A DNA stretch of 64,000 nucleotides from the NCBI RefSeq assembly GCF_001305675.1, contig NZ_CP011853.1, positions 1,364,001-1,428,000 on the forward strand, in the 5' to 3' direction. Of this stretch, positions 42,839 through 51,476 are shown piece by piece (position 1 is the first letter of the stretch; the number at the start of each line of letters is the position of its first letter). Below the pieces are notes generated by a model. That model was not told the origin of the DNA. It ran no database searches and was given only the letters and a program-made list of their open reading frames with translations. The translations under genes were made by a program, and so were the position numbers. The DNA is from Gordonia phthalatica (GTDB lineage: Bacteria; Actinomycetota; Actinomycetes; Mycobacteriales; Mycobacteriaceae).

Positions 42839-43179
42839 CGAGGGGAGTCGTCAGGCGGCGCGGCGAGCAGATCGTCGATCCGCGAGATGCGACCGCGCCA
42901 GATCTGTTCGGTGTCCGCGAGCATCGCGGACACCGATCGCACAGCGTTCACGTCGCCGGACGCCATCTGTTGGCGACCGTCCCGTCGTTTGACGAGGAGG
43001 CCGGCCCTTTCGAGGACAGCGACGTGTTTCTGTACCGCGGCGAAGCTCATGTCGTACTTCTCCGCCAATGCGCTGACCGAGTGTTCGCCGGCCAGCACGC
43101 GTCGCAGGATGTCGCGCCGCGTGCGGTCGGAGAGCGCGTGGAACAGGGCGTCGGCCCGGTCCTCATCGCTTTCGATCAT
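42835..43179 (-). CDS. ArsR-family transcriptional regulator
   Basis: The 114-residue winged helix protein begins MIESDEDRADALFHALSDRT. Its HTH is RRDILRRVLAGEHSVSALAEKYDMSFAAVQKHVAVLERAGLLV, with a recognition helix around FAAVQKHVAVLE. No Cys metal-site motif (ELCVCDL) is present, so it is not a classical metal sensor. It belongs to the set paired with SRPBCC proteins. It starts at ATG 43179 and is coupled to the damaged SRPBCC gene. It is likely autoregulated through the dyad just upstream. Confidence 0.9.
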   Translation of the reverse strand: MIESDEDRADALFHALSDRTRRDILRRVLAGEHSVSALAEKYDMSFAAVQKHVAVLERAGLLVKRRDGRQQMASGDVNAVRSVSAMLADTEQIWRGRISRIDDLLAAPPDDSPR

Positions 43180-43188
43180 GACTCCAAC

Positions 43189-43213
43189 ATGCAACCGATT
43201 AGTTGTATGTCAA
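43189..43213 (-). promoter_or_regulatory. Promoter and operator of the arsR unit
   Basis: On the reverse strand TTGACA (43213-43208) is followed by a dyad, ATGCAAC/GTTGTAT (43189-43208, one mismatch). It lies 10 bp upstream of the arsR start. Overlap of the dyad with the -35/-10 region suggests autorepression. Confidence 0.55.
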
Positions 43214-43248
43214 GGGCTGGTTGGAGTTCGGGACGTCGAAGGGGAGCG

Positions 43249-44757
43249 TCAGGCCAGGTCGAAGCTGTGGGTGACGGCGCGGTTCCAGCCGTCGAACAGG
43301 CGGGTGCGCTCGTCGTCGGGCATGGTCGGCTCCCACTGGCCGCCGTGTGCCCAGTTGGCGCGGATCTCGTCGACGCTCTCCCAGAAGCCGACGGCCAGTC
43401 CGGCCGCGTAGGCGGCTCCGAGCGCGGTGGTCTCGTTGACGACGGGGCGGACGACGGGGACGCCGAGGATGTCGGACTGGAACTGCATCAGCAGGTCGTT
43501 GACGACCATGCCGCCGTCGACCTTCAGTGTGTTCAGGGGGACGCCGGAGTCGGCTTCCATCGCCTCGATGACCTCGCGGGTCTGGTAGGCGCTCGCCTCC
43601 AGGACGGCCCGTGCGATGTGGGTGCGGTCGGCGAAGCGGGTGAGTCCGACGATCACGCCGCGCGCGTCGGGACGCCAGCGGGGAGCGAACAGCCCGGAGA
43701 AGGCGGGGACGAAGTAGACGCCGCCGTTGTCGTCGGCCTGCCGGGCGAGGTCCTCGACCTCGGGAGCCGACTTGATGATCCCGAGATTGTCGCGAAGCCA
43801 CTGAACGAGGGAGCCGGTGACGGCGATCGAGCCCTCGAGCGCGTACCGGGCGGGTTCGTCGCCGAGGCGATAGCAGACGGTGGTGAGCAGTCCGTGCTTC
43901 GACAGGACCGGCTCGGTACCGGTGTTGAGCAGCAGGAAGTTGCCGGTTCCGTACGTGTTCTTGGCCTCGCCGGGCTCCAGGCAGGCCTGCCCGAACATGG
44001 CGGCCTGCTGGTCGCCGAGGATGCCGCCGAGCGGCACGTTCGGGAGCGAGCCGACGGTTCGCAGATCGCCGAGGACACCGGAACTGGAGTGGATGGTCGG
44101 CAGCATCGACATCGGGATGCCGAAGTCCGCGCAGATCTGTCCATCCCACTGCAGGGTGCGCAGGTCCATCAGCATGGTGCGGGAGGCGTTGGTGACGTCG
44201 GTGATGTGCAGGCCGTCGTCGATGCCGCCGGTCATGTTCCAGGCCAGCCAGGTGTCCATGGTGCCGAACAGCAGGTCGCCGGCTTCGGCGCGGTCGCGGG
44301 CGCCGTCGACGTTGTCGAGGATCCAGCGGACCTTGGGGCCGGCGAAATAGGTGGAGAGGGGGAGTCCGGTCTTCTCGCGGTAGCGGTCGACGCCCTCGTC
44401 GCCGGCCAGTTCGCGACAGAGGTCGTCGGTGCGGGTGTCCTGCCAGACGATGGCGTTGTAGACGGGTTGCCCGGTGTGGCGATCCCACACGACGGTCGTC
44501 TCGCGCTGGTTGGTGATGCCGCATGCGGCGATCGCTCCCGGCTGCAACTGTGCGCCGGCGAGGGCCGCTGCAGCGACGCGGCGGGTGTTGCGCCAGATCT
44601 CCATCGGGTCGTGCTCCACCCAGCCCGCGCGCGGGAAGATCTGCTCGTGTTCGAGCTGCTCGCTGTACACCACCGAGCCGCTGCGGTCGAAGATCATCGC
44701 CCTGGTGGACGTGGTTCCCTGATCGATGGCGGCGACGTATTCAGCATCCGGATTCAC
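43249..44757 (-). CDS. glpK: Glycerol kinase
   Basis: GlpK phosphorylates glycerol with ATP to sn-glycerol-3-phosphate. The 502-residue FGGY kinase has YVAAIDQGTTSTRAMIFD (phosphate 1), GWVEHDPMEIW, GITNQRETTVVWDR, the GLPLSTYFAGPKVRWILDN segment, GDQQAAMFGQ, KNTYGTGNFLLLNTG (adenosine region) and the second signature LKVDGGMVVNDLLMQFQSDI. GTG 44757 is the start. The longer open frame upstream is antisense to glpD. It is divergent from glpD over 51 bp. Confidence 0.96.
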   Translation of the reverse strand: MNPDAEYVAAIDQGTTSTRAMIFDRSGSVVYSEQLEHEQIFPRAGWVEHDPMEIWRNTRRVAAAALAGAQLQPGAIAACGITNQRETTVVWDRHTGQPVYNAIVWQDTRTDDLCRELAGDEGVDRYREKTGLPLSTYFAGPKVRWILDNVDGARDRAEAGDLLFGTMDTWLAWNMTGGIDDGLHITDVTNASRTMLMDLRTLQWDGQICADFGIPMSMLPTIHSSSGVLGDLRTVGSLPNVPLGGILGDQQAAMFGQACLEPGEAKNTYGTGNFLLLNTGTEPVLSKHGLLTTVCYRLGDEPARYALEGSIAVTGSLVQWLRDNLGIIKSAPEVEDLARQADDNGGVYFVPAFSGLFAPRWRPDARGVIVGLTRFADRTHIARAVLEASAYQTREVIEAMEADSGVPLNTLKVDGGMVVNDLLMQFQSDILGVPVVRPVVNETTALGAAYAAGLAVGFWESVDEIRANWAHGGQWEPTMPDDERTRLFDGWNRAVTHSFDLA

Positions 44758-44808
44758 GGGTGACAGTCTCGCACGTTGTCCGGTTACCCTCGGGTAGTCT
44801 TGCGAAAT

Positions 44809-46551
44809 ATGGAGAGCGAGTTCAACCCCGATCGTCCCGCGGACCTGAGTCCGGCCTATCGCGACGAAGCCTGGCGACGGTTGAGTGAGGAACAGTTCGA
44901 CATCGTCGTCATCGGCGGCGGTGTGGTCGGCGTCGGTGCCGCGCTCGACGCGGCGACGCGCGGTCTGCGCGTGGCGCTCGTCGAAGCCCGCGACATCGCT
45001 TCGGGGACGTCGAGCCGGTCGTCGAAGATGTTCCACGGCGGGCTCCGCTACCTGGAGCAGTTCGAGTTCGGCCTGGTCCGCGAAGCGCTCCATGAGCGTG
45101 AGCTCTCCCTGCGGCTGCTGGCGCCGCATCTGGTGCGACCGCTGCCCTTCCTGGCCCCGCTGACGCGCCGGGTCTGGGAGCGGCCGTACATGGCGGCGGG
45201 CCTGTTCCTGTACGACCGGATGGGCGGCGCCAAGTCGGTACCCGGTCAGCGGCACGTCAGTCGCGCCGGCGCACTCCGCGTGGCGCCGAGCCTCAAGCGC
45301 GACTCGCTCATCGGCGGCATCCGCTACTACGACACCGTGGTCGACGACGCCCGCCACAGCCTGACCCTGGCGCGCACCGCCTCCCAGTACGGTGCGGTGA
45401 TCCGGACCTCGACGCAGGCGATCGGGTTCCTCACCGAGTCCGACCGCGTGATGGGCGTGAAGGTCCGCGACAGTGAGACCGGCGAGACCACCGAGGTCCG
45501 CGGCCACTGCGTCATCAACGCGGCCGGCGTGTGGACCGACGAGGTGCAGGCGCTCTCGAAGCGCCGCGGACACTTCAAGGTCCGCGCGTCGAAGGGCGTG
45601 CACATCGTGGTGCCCCGCGACCGCATCGTGTCCGAGACTGCCATCATCCTGCGGACGGCGACGTCGGTGCTGTTCGTGATCCCGTGGGAGACCCATTGGA
45701 TCATCGGCACCACCGACACCGACTGGAATCTCGACCTCGCCCATCCGGCGGCGACGCGCAAGGACATCGACTACATCCTCGATCGCGTCAATCAGGAGCT
45801 CGTGACGCCGCTGACGCACGACGACATCGAGGGCGTGTACGCCGGGCTGCGCCCACTGCTCGCCGGTGAGGACGATCAGACGTCGAAGCTGTCGCGCGAG
45901 CACGCTGTCGCTGTGGTGGCACCGGGTCTGGTGTCGATCGCGGGTGGCAAGTACACGACGTACCGCGTGATGGGCGCCGACGCGGTGGAAGCCTGCAACG
46001 ACTACATCCCCACGCGTGTCGCGCCGTCGATCACCGAGCGGGTTCCGCTGGTCGGCGCGGACGGCTACTTCGCGCTCATCAATCAGTGCGAAAATCTGGG
46101 GGAGCGGTTCGGGCTGCACCCGTACCGGATCCGTCGCCTGCTGAACCGCTACGGCTCACTTCTCGACGACGTCCTCTACTACGCCGACGCCGATGCGTCA
46201 CTGCTCGAGCCGCTGACGGCGGCCCCGCAGTACCTGCGTGCCGAGATCGTCTACGCAGTGTGGGTGGAGGGTGCACTACACCTGGAGGACGTCCTCGCCC
46301 GCCGGACCCGCATAGCGATCGAGTACAGCCACCGCGGCGTGGACTGCGCACAGGAGGTCGCCGACCTCATGGCGCCGATCCTCGGCTGGGACGAGAAGAC
46401 CACCGCCTGGGAGGTCGCGAACTACACCGCGCGCGTGACGGCGGAGAAGGCGTCGCAACGCCAGCCCGACGACGAGTCCGCGGACGCCCTGCGTGCTGCG
46501 GCACCTGAGGCCCGCCGCGAGATCCTGGAGCCGGTGCCCGTACCCGAGTAG
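44809..46551 (+). CDS. glpD: Aerobic glycerol-3-phosphate dehydrogenase
   Basis: GlpD oxidises glycerol-3-phosphate to dihydroxyacetone phosphate at the membrane, passing electrons to quinone. The 580-residue FAD enzyme has FDIVVIGGGVVGVGAALDAA, ASGTSSRSSKMFHGGLRYLE, WIIGTTDTDWN and SIAGGKYTTYRVM, plus a C-terminal helical domain ending in APEARREILEPVPVPE. It is very close to mycobacterial GlpD2 (Rv3302c). ATG 44809. With glpK and the upstream phosphodiesterase it forms a glycerol/glycerophosphodiester route. Confidence 0.96.
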   Translation: MESEFNPDRPADLSPAYRDEAWRRLSEEQFDIVVIGGGVVGVGAALDAATRGLRVALVEARDIASGTSSRSSKMFHGGLRYLEQFEFGLVREALHERELSLRLLAPHLVRPLPFLAPLTRRVWERPYMAAGLFLYDRMGGAKSVPGQRHVSRAGALRVAPSLKRDSLIGGIRYYDTVVDDARHSLTLARTASQYGAVIRTSTQAIGFLTESDRVMGVKVRDSETGETTEVRGHCVINAAGVWTDEVQALSKRRGHFKVRASKGVHIVVPRDRIVSETAIILRTATSVLFVIPWETHWIIGTTDTDWNLDLAHPAATRKDIDYILDRVNQELVTPLTHDDIEGVYAGLRPLLAGEDDQTSKLSREHAVAVVAPGLVSIAGGKYTTYRVMGADAVEACNDYIPTRVAPSITERVPLVGADGYFALINQCENLGERFGLHPYRIRRLLNRYGSLLDDVLYYADADASLLEPLTAAPQYLRAEIVYAVWVEGALHLEDVLARRTRIAIEYSHRGVDCAQEVADLMAPILGWDEKTTAWEVANYTARVTAEKASQRQPDDESADALRAAAPEARREILEPVPVPE

Positions 46552-46570
46552 CAGTTCAGTTCACGTCGGC

Positions 46571-47944
46571 TCAGGCGGCGGCGGTGGGTTCGAGTGTCAT
46601 CGTTCGTCGGGCGTTGGAGCGGATCGGTTCCCGGAATCGTTTCGGATGATCCGGATCCAGCGGTGGCCGGAACCACGGGTGACGATCGTGGCCGATGAAC
46701 ACTTCCCACCCGGTCTGGTGAATCACCGTGTGGTGCATCCGGCACAGGAGCACGCAGTTGTCGATCGCGGTGTCGCCGCCCTCCGACCACGGAGTGCAGT
46801 GATGGGCGTCGGTCCAGGAGACCGGGCGCCCGCAGCCGGGGAACGCACACCCGCGATCACGGGCCTCAAGGGCTTTCCGCAACCCGGCGGTCACCAACCT
46901 GTGTTCGCGCCCCACATCCATCGGTGCCGAATCGGCATCCATCACGACTCGTCGCATCGCGGCCTCGCACACCACCAGCCCGACCGTCGAGGCTGAGACC
47001 GGGCCGGTGAACCCGAGCGAGGCGACTCGCGACGATTCCTGTGCGGCACCGGTTTCCGCACTGGCCTGCGCGATCGGGACGATCAGCGTCACGTGCGGGA
47101 GCACGCCACCGGAGACGGTGGGCCGATCCCGACCGGCCAGGTAATCGCGAATGATCTGCGCGTGCGCGTCGGCTCGACGCTGACTGGCCGACCGCGGATC
47201 CGGCGTCCCATCGGGTTGCGGAATCGGTTTACACAAGGGATCGAGTGCTTGACTGAGCTCTTCCCCGGACAGCGCATCGGTGTCGAGCGAAACTATCGTG
47301 CGTCCGTCCTGGCCGGTCACCAGAGTCATCTCGTTCAAGTCCGGATTCTCCGCGACCGGCACGGCATCGGGATCAGTCTCGTCGATCTCGGGTGCCCATT
47401 CGATCGCCAACTCGCGAGCCCGGTTGTCCACATCCTTCGGCGTCGCCTGCGACGACAAGCGTCGCACCAGATCGGCGAGAGACTCATCGTCGAGCGGAAC
47501 CCTCTTCTGAACGAACGAGATCCCCCGTGCGACAGCGTCGGCCTGCTCGATCGGCACACCACCGACCCTCGCCCGACTCATCAACCCCGGCATCTGCCGT
47601 GCGGCCTGCCCGACACGGACCAACCGCTGCGCCAATGCCGGCACGACCCCCAACTGCTTCAACAACTCCACCGGACTCTTCAACCGCTTACGACGTCGAG
47701 TCCCGGCACGCTCGGCCACCTCCGCCACCTGCGACAGGGCGGTCGTGGACAGGTTCAGCACTCTCGCCAGGCCCACCATCATCGCCAGAATCCGATCATC
47801 ATCGGACCCGACCGTGGACGGTGCCGCACACAACCGTGCAAGCTCACCACCCGACGTGGATTCCCCTGGCGGACAGAGCGCTTCGGTCAACACATCAGCG
47901 AACTGATCAACAACATCAGCGAACGCTGCATCGATTCCAGCCAT
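46571..47944 (-). CDS. DUF222/13E12-family HNH endonuclease
   Basis: The 457-residue protein has the helical DUF222 region (about 40-300) and a C-terminal HNH nuclease. The nuclease reads ARDRGCAFPGCGRPVSWTDA, then HHCTPWSEGGDTAIDNCVLLCRMHH, with Cys pairs for structural zinc. In mycobacteria such genes are the REP13E12 repeats, present in several copies and sometimes sites of phage integration. Their role is not established. ATG 47944 follows GAGGGG. It is convergent with glpD and flanked upstream by an unusually AT-rich spacer. Confidence 0.9.
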   Translation of the reverse strand: MAGIDAAFADVVDQFADVLTEALCPPGESTSGGELARLCAAPSTVGSDDDRILAMMVGLARVLNLSTTALSQVAEVAERAGTRRRKRLKSPVELLKQLGVVPALAQRLVRVGQAARQMPGLMSRARVGGVPIEQADAVARGISFVQKRVPLDDESLADLVRRLSSQATPKDVDNRARELAIEWAPEIDETDPDAVPVAENPDLNEMTLVTGQDGRTIVSLDTDALSGEELSQALDPLCKPIPQPDGTPDPRSASQRRADAHAQIIRDYLAGRDRPTVSGGVLPHVTLIVPIAQASAETGAAQESSRVASLGFTGPVSASTVGLVVCEAAMRRVVMDADSAPMDVGREHRLVTAGLRKALEARDRGCAFPGCGRPVSWTDAHHCTPWSEGGDTAIDNCVLLCRMHHTVIHQTGWEVFIGHDRHPWFRPPLDPDHPKRFREPIRSNARRTMTLEPTAAA

Positions 47945-48611
47945 CACAGTCCCCTCGCCTTCACAAAACTTTTCGCGCGATCGCAGACCCTGCCGCGGGA
48001 TCACCGCGGGTGTCGGCGACCGTGCATCGAACTCACACATTTCCTGAAATCAGACGCACGAGCAGACCACCGCAACCACACTCCGGTGCGATCACGAACG
48101 CAGGGAGACGCCGTCGCCGAGGCTCGGCACTGGACTAGCACGCCTGATGCCGAAGCCCCACCGGGGGCTCCCGCTCCGGCGAGGTCCTCGAGCGGCCTTC
48201 CCCGCAGCTCGACGTCCCCGGCCGATTCAGGCGACCGGTCCGCACCCCTTGCCGGCCGACCCCCGACCGACGGCGTCCCACCTTTTGCCGTCGGACACCC
48301 ACCGGCCATCCCTCCAGCTCCCACGCCCCGGAAATGGCCCGTGTCGCCTGTGCCACGACGCGCTATGAACTTCTCAAACAACTTGAGACGACCCGTAGGC
48401 TGTCTCTCTCTTTGCATCTATAATGATATAAGTCACACGTAATTAGTTCAATAGTTCGATATTGGATCGTGATACGTGCTCTTGAACTACGTATATAGGC
48501 ATGAATCAGACTATTGTCAGTCTCTGACAGTGTCGGACCGAGGCGAGTGACCCGGCCAATTCGGGGCCTTGGGCACCTGACGAGCGCCAGAGAACGCGAC
48601 AGGGTGGAGGC
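47945..48611. other. 667-bp spacer with AT-rich block
   Basis: Part one (47945-48370) is GC-rich and shows open frames on both strands, but none with a recognisable product or ribosome-binding site. Part two (about 48370-48530) is strikingly AT-rich for this chromosome, for example TATAATGATATAAG near 48420 and TACGTATATAGG near 48490. It holds a TGTCA/TGACA dyad near 48515-48530. It probably contains the promoter of the PPOX gene at 48612. No repeats or RNA genes were recognised. Confidence 0.6.
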
Positions 48612-49028
48612 ATGAGCAACGCACCGGTCGAGGTCCTCAGCGAAGAGAAATCGTGGAAACTGTTGAACGGCAGTGTGTTCGGCCGGCTGGCGATGTGCAT
48701 CGACGGACAGCCTGAGATCTTCCCGCTGAATGTCTTCGCGAACGACGGGACGATCCTGTTCCACACCGCGGACGGCACCAAGTTGCGAGAACTCCTCGCC
48801 AATGACCGTGCGGTCTTCGAGACGGACGCCTTCACGAGCAAGCACGGCTGGAGCATCGTCGCCAAGGGAAGGGCACGGGTCCTGTCCGATCCCGCAGAGA
48901 TCGCCGACGCCGAGCGCAGCCCGCTGCACACCTGGGTGCCGACGGTGAAGACGACCTACGTGCGGATCGACGTCGACGAGATCACCGGGCGCCGCTTCGC
49001 GTTCGGATTGGACTCGCGCGAGGAATGA
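48612..49028 (+). CDS. PPOX-like split-barrel flavin/F420-binding protein (copy 1)
   Basis: The 138-residue protein belongs to the pyridoxamine 5'-phosphate oxidase-like fold: SWKLLNGSVFGRLAMCIDGQ, PEIFPLNVFANDGTILFHTA, DGTKLRELLAND and GWSIVAKGRARVL. Members bind FMN, F420 or heme and often act in oxidative stress or detoxification. It is about 60% similar by eye to the copy at 50195. ATG 48612 follows GTGGAGG. It is convergent with the adenylate cyclase (6-bp gap). Confidence 0.85.
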   Translation: MSNAPVEVLSEEKSWKLLNGSVFGRLAMCIDGQPEIFPLNVFANDGTILFHTADGTKLRELLANDRAVFETDAFTSKHGWSIVAKGRARVLSDPAEIADAERSPLHTWVPTVKTTYVRIDVDEITGRRFAFGLDSREE

Positions 49029-49034
49029 GGGGAG

Positions 49035-50084
49035 TCACCCCTTCGCGCGTCGAACCACCCAGCAGTCGAACTTCCCATACCCCTTCACGCTGACGTTGGG
49101 GATGCGCCGCAGCACGAGGTCGTCGGCGCGCGTCTCCTCCGGTGCGTGATCACGGCACAGGACCTCGTGCACGCCGCGGTCGGCGACGACGGTGCCGGGG
49201 CGTGCAACTGACGTGAGGCGGGACGCGATGTTGACGGTGGGGCCGAAGACGTCGCCGAGCCGTCGAACCACATTGCCGTAGGCGATGCCCGCGCGAACAG
49301 CCGGGAACTCGTCGTTCTCGTCGCGGCCGCGCGCAGTCAGTACGAGGGCGATCTCTGCGGCGGACCGCGGGTCGGTGGTGACGAACAGCGCTTCGTCGCC
49401 GATGGTCTTGATGACCTGGCCGCCGTGGTCCACGACCACCTCGGTCACCGCGGCCTCGAAACTCTCGATCCACGCGATCAGTTCGCCCTGATCGAGCTTC
49501 TTGCTCTGCGAGGTGTACCCGACGATGTCGACGAAGCCGATCGCGAGCAGTTCGCCCGAAGCGGCGGACGCCTCACTCGTCATCAGACCGGCCGACGCGC
49601 TCGCCAGGTGTCGGCGCCACACATAGTCCTGGAACGCCTCGATCTTCGGGAGCGCCTGCTCGACGAGCGCAAGGTGCTCGGCGTCTGTGGCGTCGTTCTG
49701 AATGCGGATCTCGGCGAGCAGCCGTGTCTGCCACTCGGCGAGCCGCGCGAAGCTGCGAGCCAACGTCCGGACAAGGGCCGCTTGGGATTCGATGCTCACG
49801 ATGCCGAGACGCATCAATTCGGCGCTCGCGCGGAGCGCTTCGACGTCCATCGGAGTGAAGGCGACGGCCTCCTCGGGCACGGTCGGGAAGCCGAGGAGTC
49901 GCCACAGCGCGGACGCGGTGCCGAGGTCGATGCCTGCCTGCTCGACGACGTCGTTGCGGGTGAGCGTCGGGGCCTCGCCGAGGAGTAGATTCTCGAGGCC
50001 TTGGGAGAGCTCTGCGGAGACCTCCCGAGGTCGGGGCGCTGCTTCCATGTCGTCGTCGCTCACGGCCACATTATGCGTGCGCAC
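49035..50084 (-). CDS. Class III adenylate cyclase with N-terminal regulatory domain
   Basis: The 349-residue protein has a helical N-terminal region (about 20-165), resembling the regulatory domain of mycobacterial cyclases such as Rv1264/Rv2212. Its catalytic domain begins IGFVDIVGYTSQSKKL (metal Asp186). Further residues are KTIGDEALF (Lys226, metal Asp230) and DVFGPTVNIASRLTSVARPG (transition-state Asn285 and Arg289). All core catalytic residues appear present, so it is probably active in making cAMP. GTG 50084 is the longest start and GTG 50063 is possible. There is no membrane segment. Confidence 0.9.
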   Translation of the reverse strand: MRTHNVAVSDDDMEAAPRPREVSAELSQGLENLLLGEAPTLTRNDVVEQAGIDLGTASALWRLLGFPTVPEEAVAFTPMDVEALRASAELMRLGIVSIESQAALVRTLARSFARLAEWQTRLLAEIRIQNDATDAEHLALVEQALPKIEAFQDYVWRRHLASASAGLMTSEASAASGELLAIGFVDIVGYTSQSKKLDQGELIAWIESFEAAVTEVVVDHGGQVIKTIGDEALFVTTDPRSAAEIALVLTARGRDENDEFPAVRAGIAYGNVVRRLGDVFGPTVNIASRLTSVARPGTVVADRGVHEVLCRDHAPEETRADDLVLRRIPNVSVKGYGKFDCWVVRRAKG

Positions 50085-50194
50085 GGGGCGTGTCGTCCGC
50101 TGTTTGTGGCGAGTCCAACGAGCCTGCCCGGCATGTCGTACGACACCCCGTGATTCCCTGGTCAGAACCCGGCAGAGGCGGCAGACTGGGGGCC

Positions 50195-50617
50195 ATGAGC
50201 GCAGACGCAGTCGAGAAGTTGAGTCCGGAGCAGTCGTGGGAGCTGTTGGAAGGCAGCGTTCTCGGGCGCCTCGCGGTGTGCGTGGACGGGAAGCCCGACA
50301 TCTTCCCGCTGAACATCTACGCCGCGGACGGCAAGATCCTCTTCCGCACGGCGGAGGGCACCAAGCTCGCCGAACTCGCCTGCAACGACAACGCGGTCAT
50401 CGAGACCGACTCGTTCACCAGCCGCATCGGATGGAGCGTCGTCGCGAAGGGCCGTGCGCGAACCCTCGTCGACTCCGCGGAGATCGAAGCCGCCGACCGG
50501 AGCCCGCTGCGTCCGTGGGTCTCCGGAACGAAGACCACGTACGTCGAGATCGACGTCGCCTCGATCTCCGGTCGCCGGTTCATCTTCGGCCCGGACCCGG
50601 ATCGCGAGATCACGTAA
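50195..50617 (+). CDS. PPOX-like split-barrel flavin/F420-binding protein (copy 2)
   Basis: The 140-residue protein is a paralogue of the one at 48612: SWELLEGSVLGRLAVCVDGK, PDIFPLNIYAADGKILFRTA, EGTKLAELACNDNAVIETDS, GWSVVAKGRARTL and SGRRFIFGPDPDREIT. ATG 50195 is preceded by GGGGGCC, a weak site. It is divergent from the cyclase gene, so both may respond to the same regulator in the 110-bp spacer. The cofactor is not determined from sequence. Confidence 0.85.
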   Translation: MSADAVEKLSPEQSWELLEGSVLGRLAVCVDGKPDIFPLNIYAADGKILFRTAEGTKLAELACNDNAVIETDSFTSRIGWSVVAKGRARTLVDSAEIEAADRSPLRPWVSGTKTTYVEIDVASISGRRFIFGPDPDREIT

Positions 50618-50624
50618 CCCGGCA

Positions 50625-51476
50625 TCAGCGTAGCGGCGCCACCGTCTCGCCGAGTTCCGTGATCGCCGCCCGAGCCTCGTCGACCGTCGTGTCGGGGACC
50701 GGGAAGACGACCTCGGAGACGCCGATCGACTGCCAGTGGCGGATCTGGTCCGCGTCGGGTTCGGCCGCGAGAACGCTGACGTACGGCGAACCCTCGCGTC
50801 CGGCCGCGGTCCACAGTTCCGTCAGACGCGCCAACCCCTCGTCGATCGCCTGCTCGATCGGTGTCGTGATCCAACCGTCGGCGGCGTCGACGATCCACTG
50901 GAAGTTCTTCTCGGTGCCGCCGGCGCCCAGCAGGATCGGAGGGCGTCGACGCTGCGTGGGCTTCGGCCACGCCCAACTGGCGCCGAACGACACGAAGGGA
51001 CCGTCGTGCGCGGCCTCCTCCTGCGTCCACAGCGCTTCCATCGCCGCGAGGTAGTCGCGCAGCGCCGTGCGCCGCTTACGCGGTGGCACGCCGTGGTCGG
51101 CGAGTTCTTCGAGGTTCCAGCCGAACCCGACTCCGAAGGTGACGCGGCCGCCCGACAGGTGGTCGAGGGACGCGATGGTCTTGGCGAGGGCGATCGGATC
51201 GTGTTCCAACGGGAGTGCCACCGAGGTGCCCAACCGGATCCGATCCGTCACCGACGCCGCCGACGCGAGCGAGACCCACGGGTCCAGCGTCCGGAAGTAA
51301 CGGTCATCCGGGATCGTCTCGGTGCCGGTTCCCGGATGGTTCGACTGACGGACGACGGGGATGTGCGTGTGCTCGGGAACGTAGACCGCGTCGAAACCGG
51401 CGGCCTCCGCCGCCTGCGCCGTGGCGGCCGGGGTGATTCCGCGGTCGCAGGTGAACAGCGATACGCCGAACTGCAT
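50625..51476 (-). CDS. LLM-class F420-dependent oxidoreductase
   Basis: The 283-residue luciferase-like TIM-barrel begins MQFGVSLFTCDRGITPAATA. It shows AAEAAGFDAVYVPEHTHIPV, DPWVSLASAASVTDRIRLGT, HDPIALAKTIASLDHLSGGR and VTFGVGFGWNLEELADHG, typical of F420-dependent (mycobacterial) members. ATG 51476 overlaps the stop of the NTF2-like gene by one base, so the two are translationally coupled and may act on the same substrate. It ends 8 bp from the PPOX copy 2 stop. Confidence 0.9.
   Translation of the reverse strand: MQFGVSLFTCDRGITPAATAQAAEAAGFDAVYVPEHTHIPVVRQSNHPGTGTETIPDDRYFRTLDPWVSLASAASVTDRIRLGTSVALPLEHDPIALAKTIASLDHLSGGRVTFGVGFGWNLEELADHGVPPRKRRTALRDYLAAMEALWTQEEAAHDGPFVSFGASWAWPKPTQRRRPPILLGAGGTEKNFQWIVDAADGWITTPIEQAIDEGLARLTELWTAAGREGSPYVSVLAAEPDADQIRHWQSIGVSEVVFPVPDTTVDEARAAITELGETVAPLR

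Noticed and set aside
44758..46119. Upstream extension of the glpK frame to about 956 residues
   Set aside because: It is antisense to glpD and the added sequence is not protein-like; GTG 44757 precedes the conserved kinase start.
48001..48417. Reverse-strand 138-codon frame upstream of the 13E12 gene
   Set aside because: The composition is Gly/Arg/Ala-rich without motifs or ribosome-binding site.
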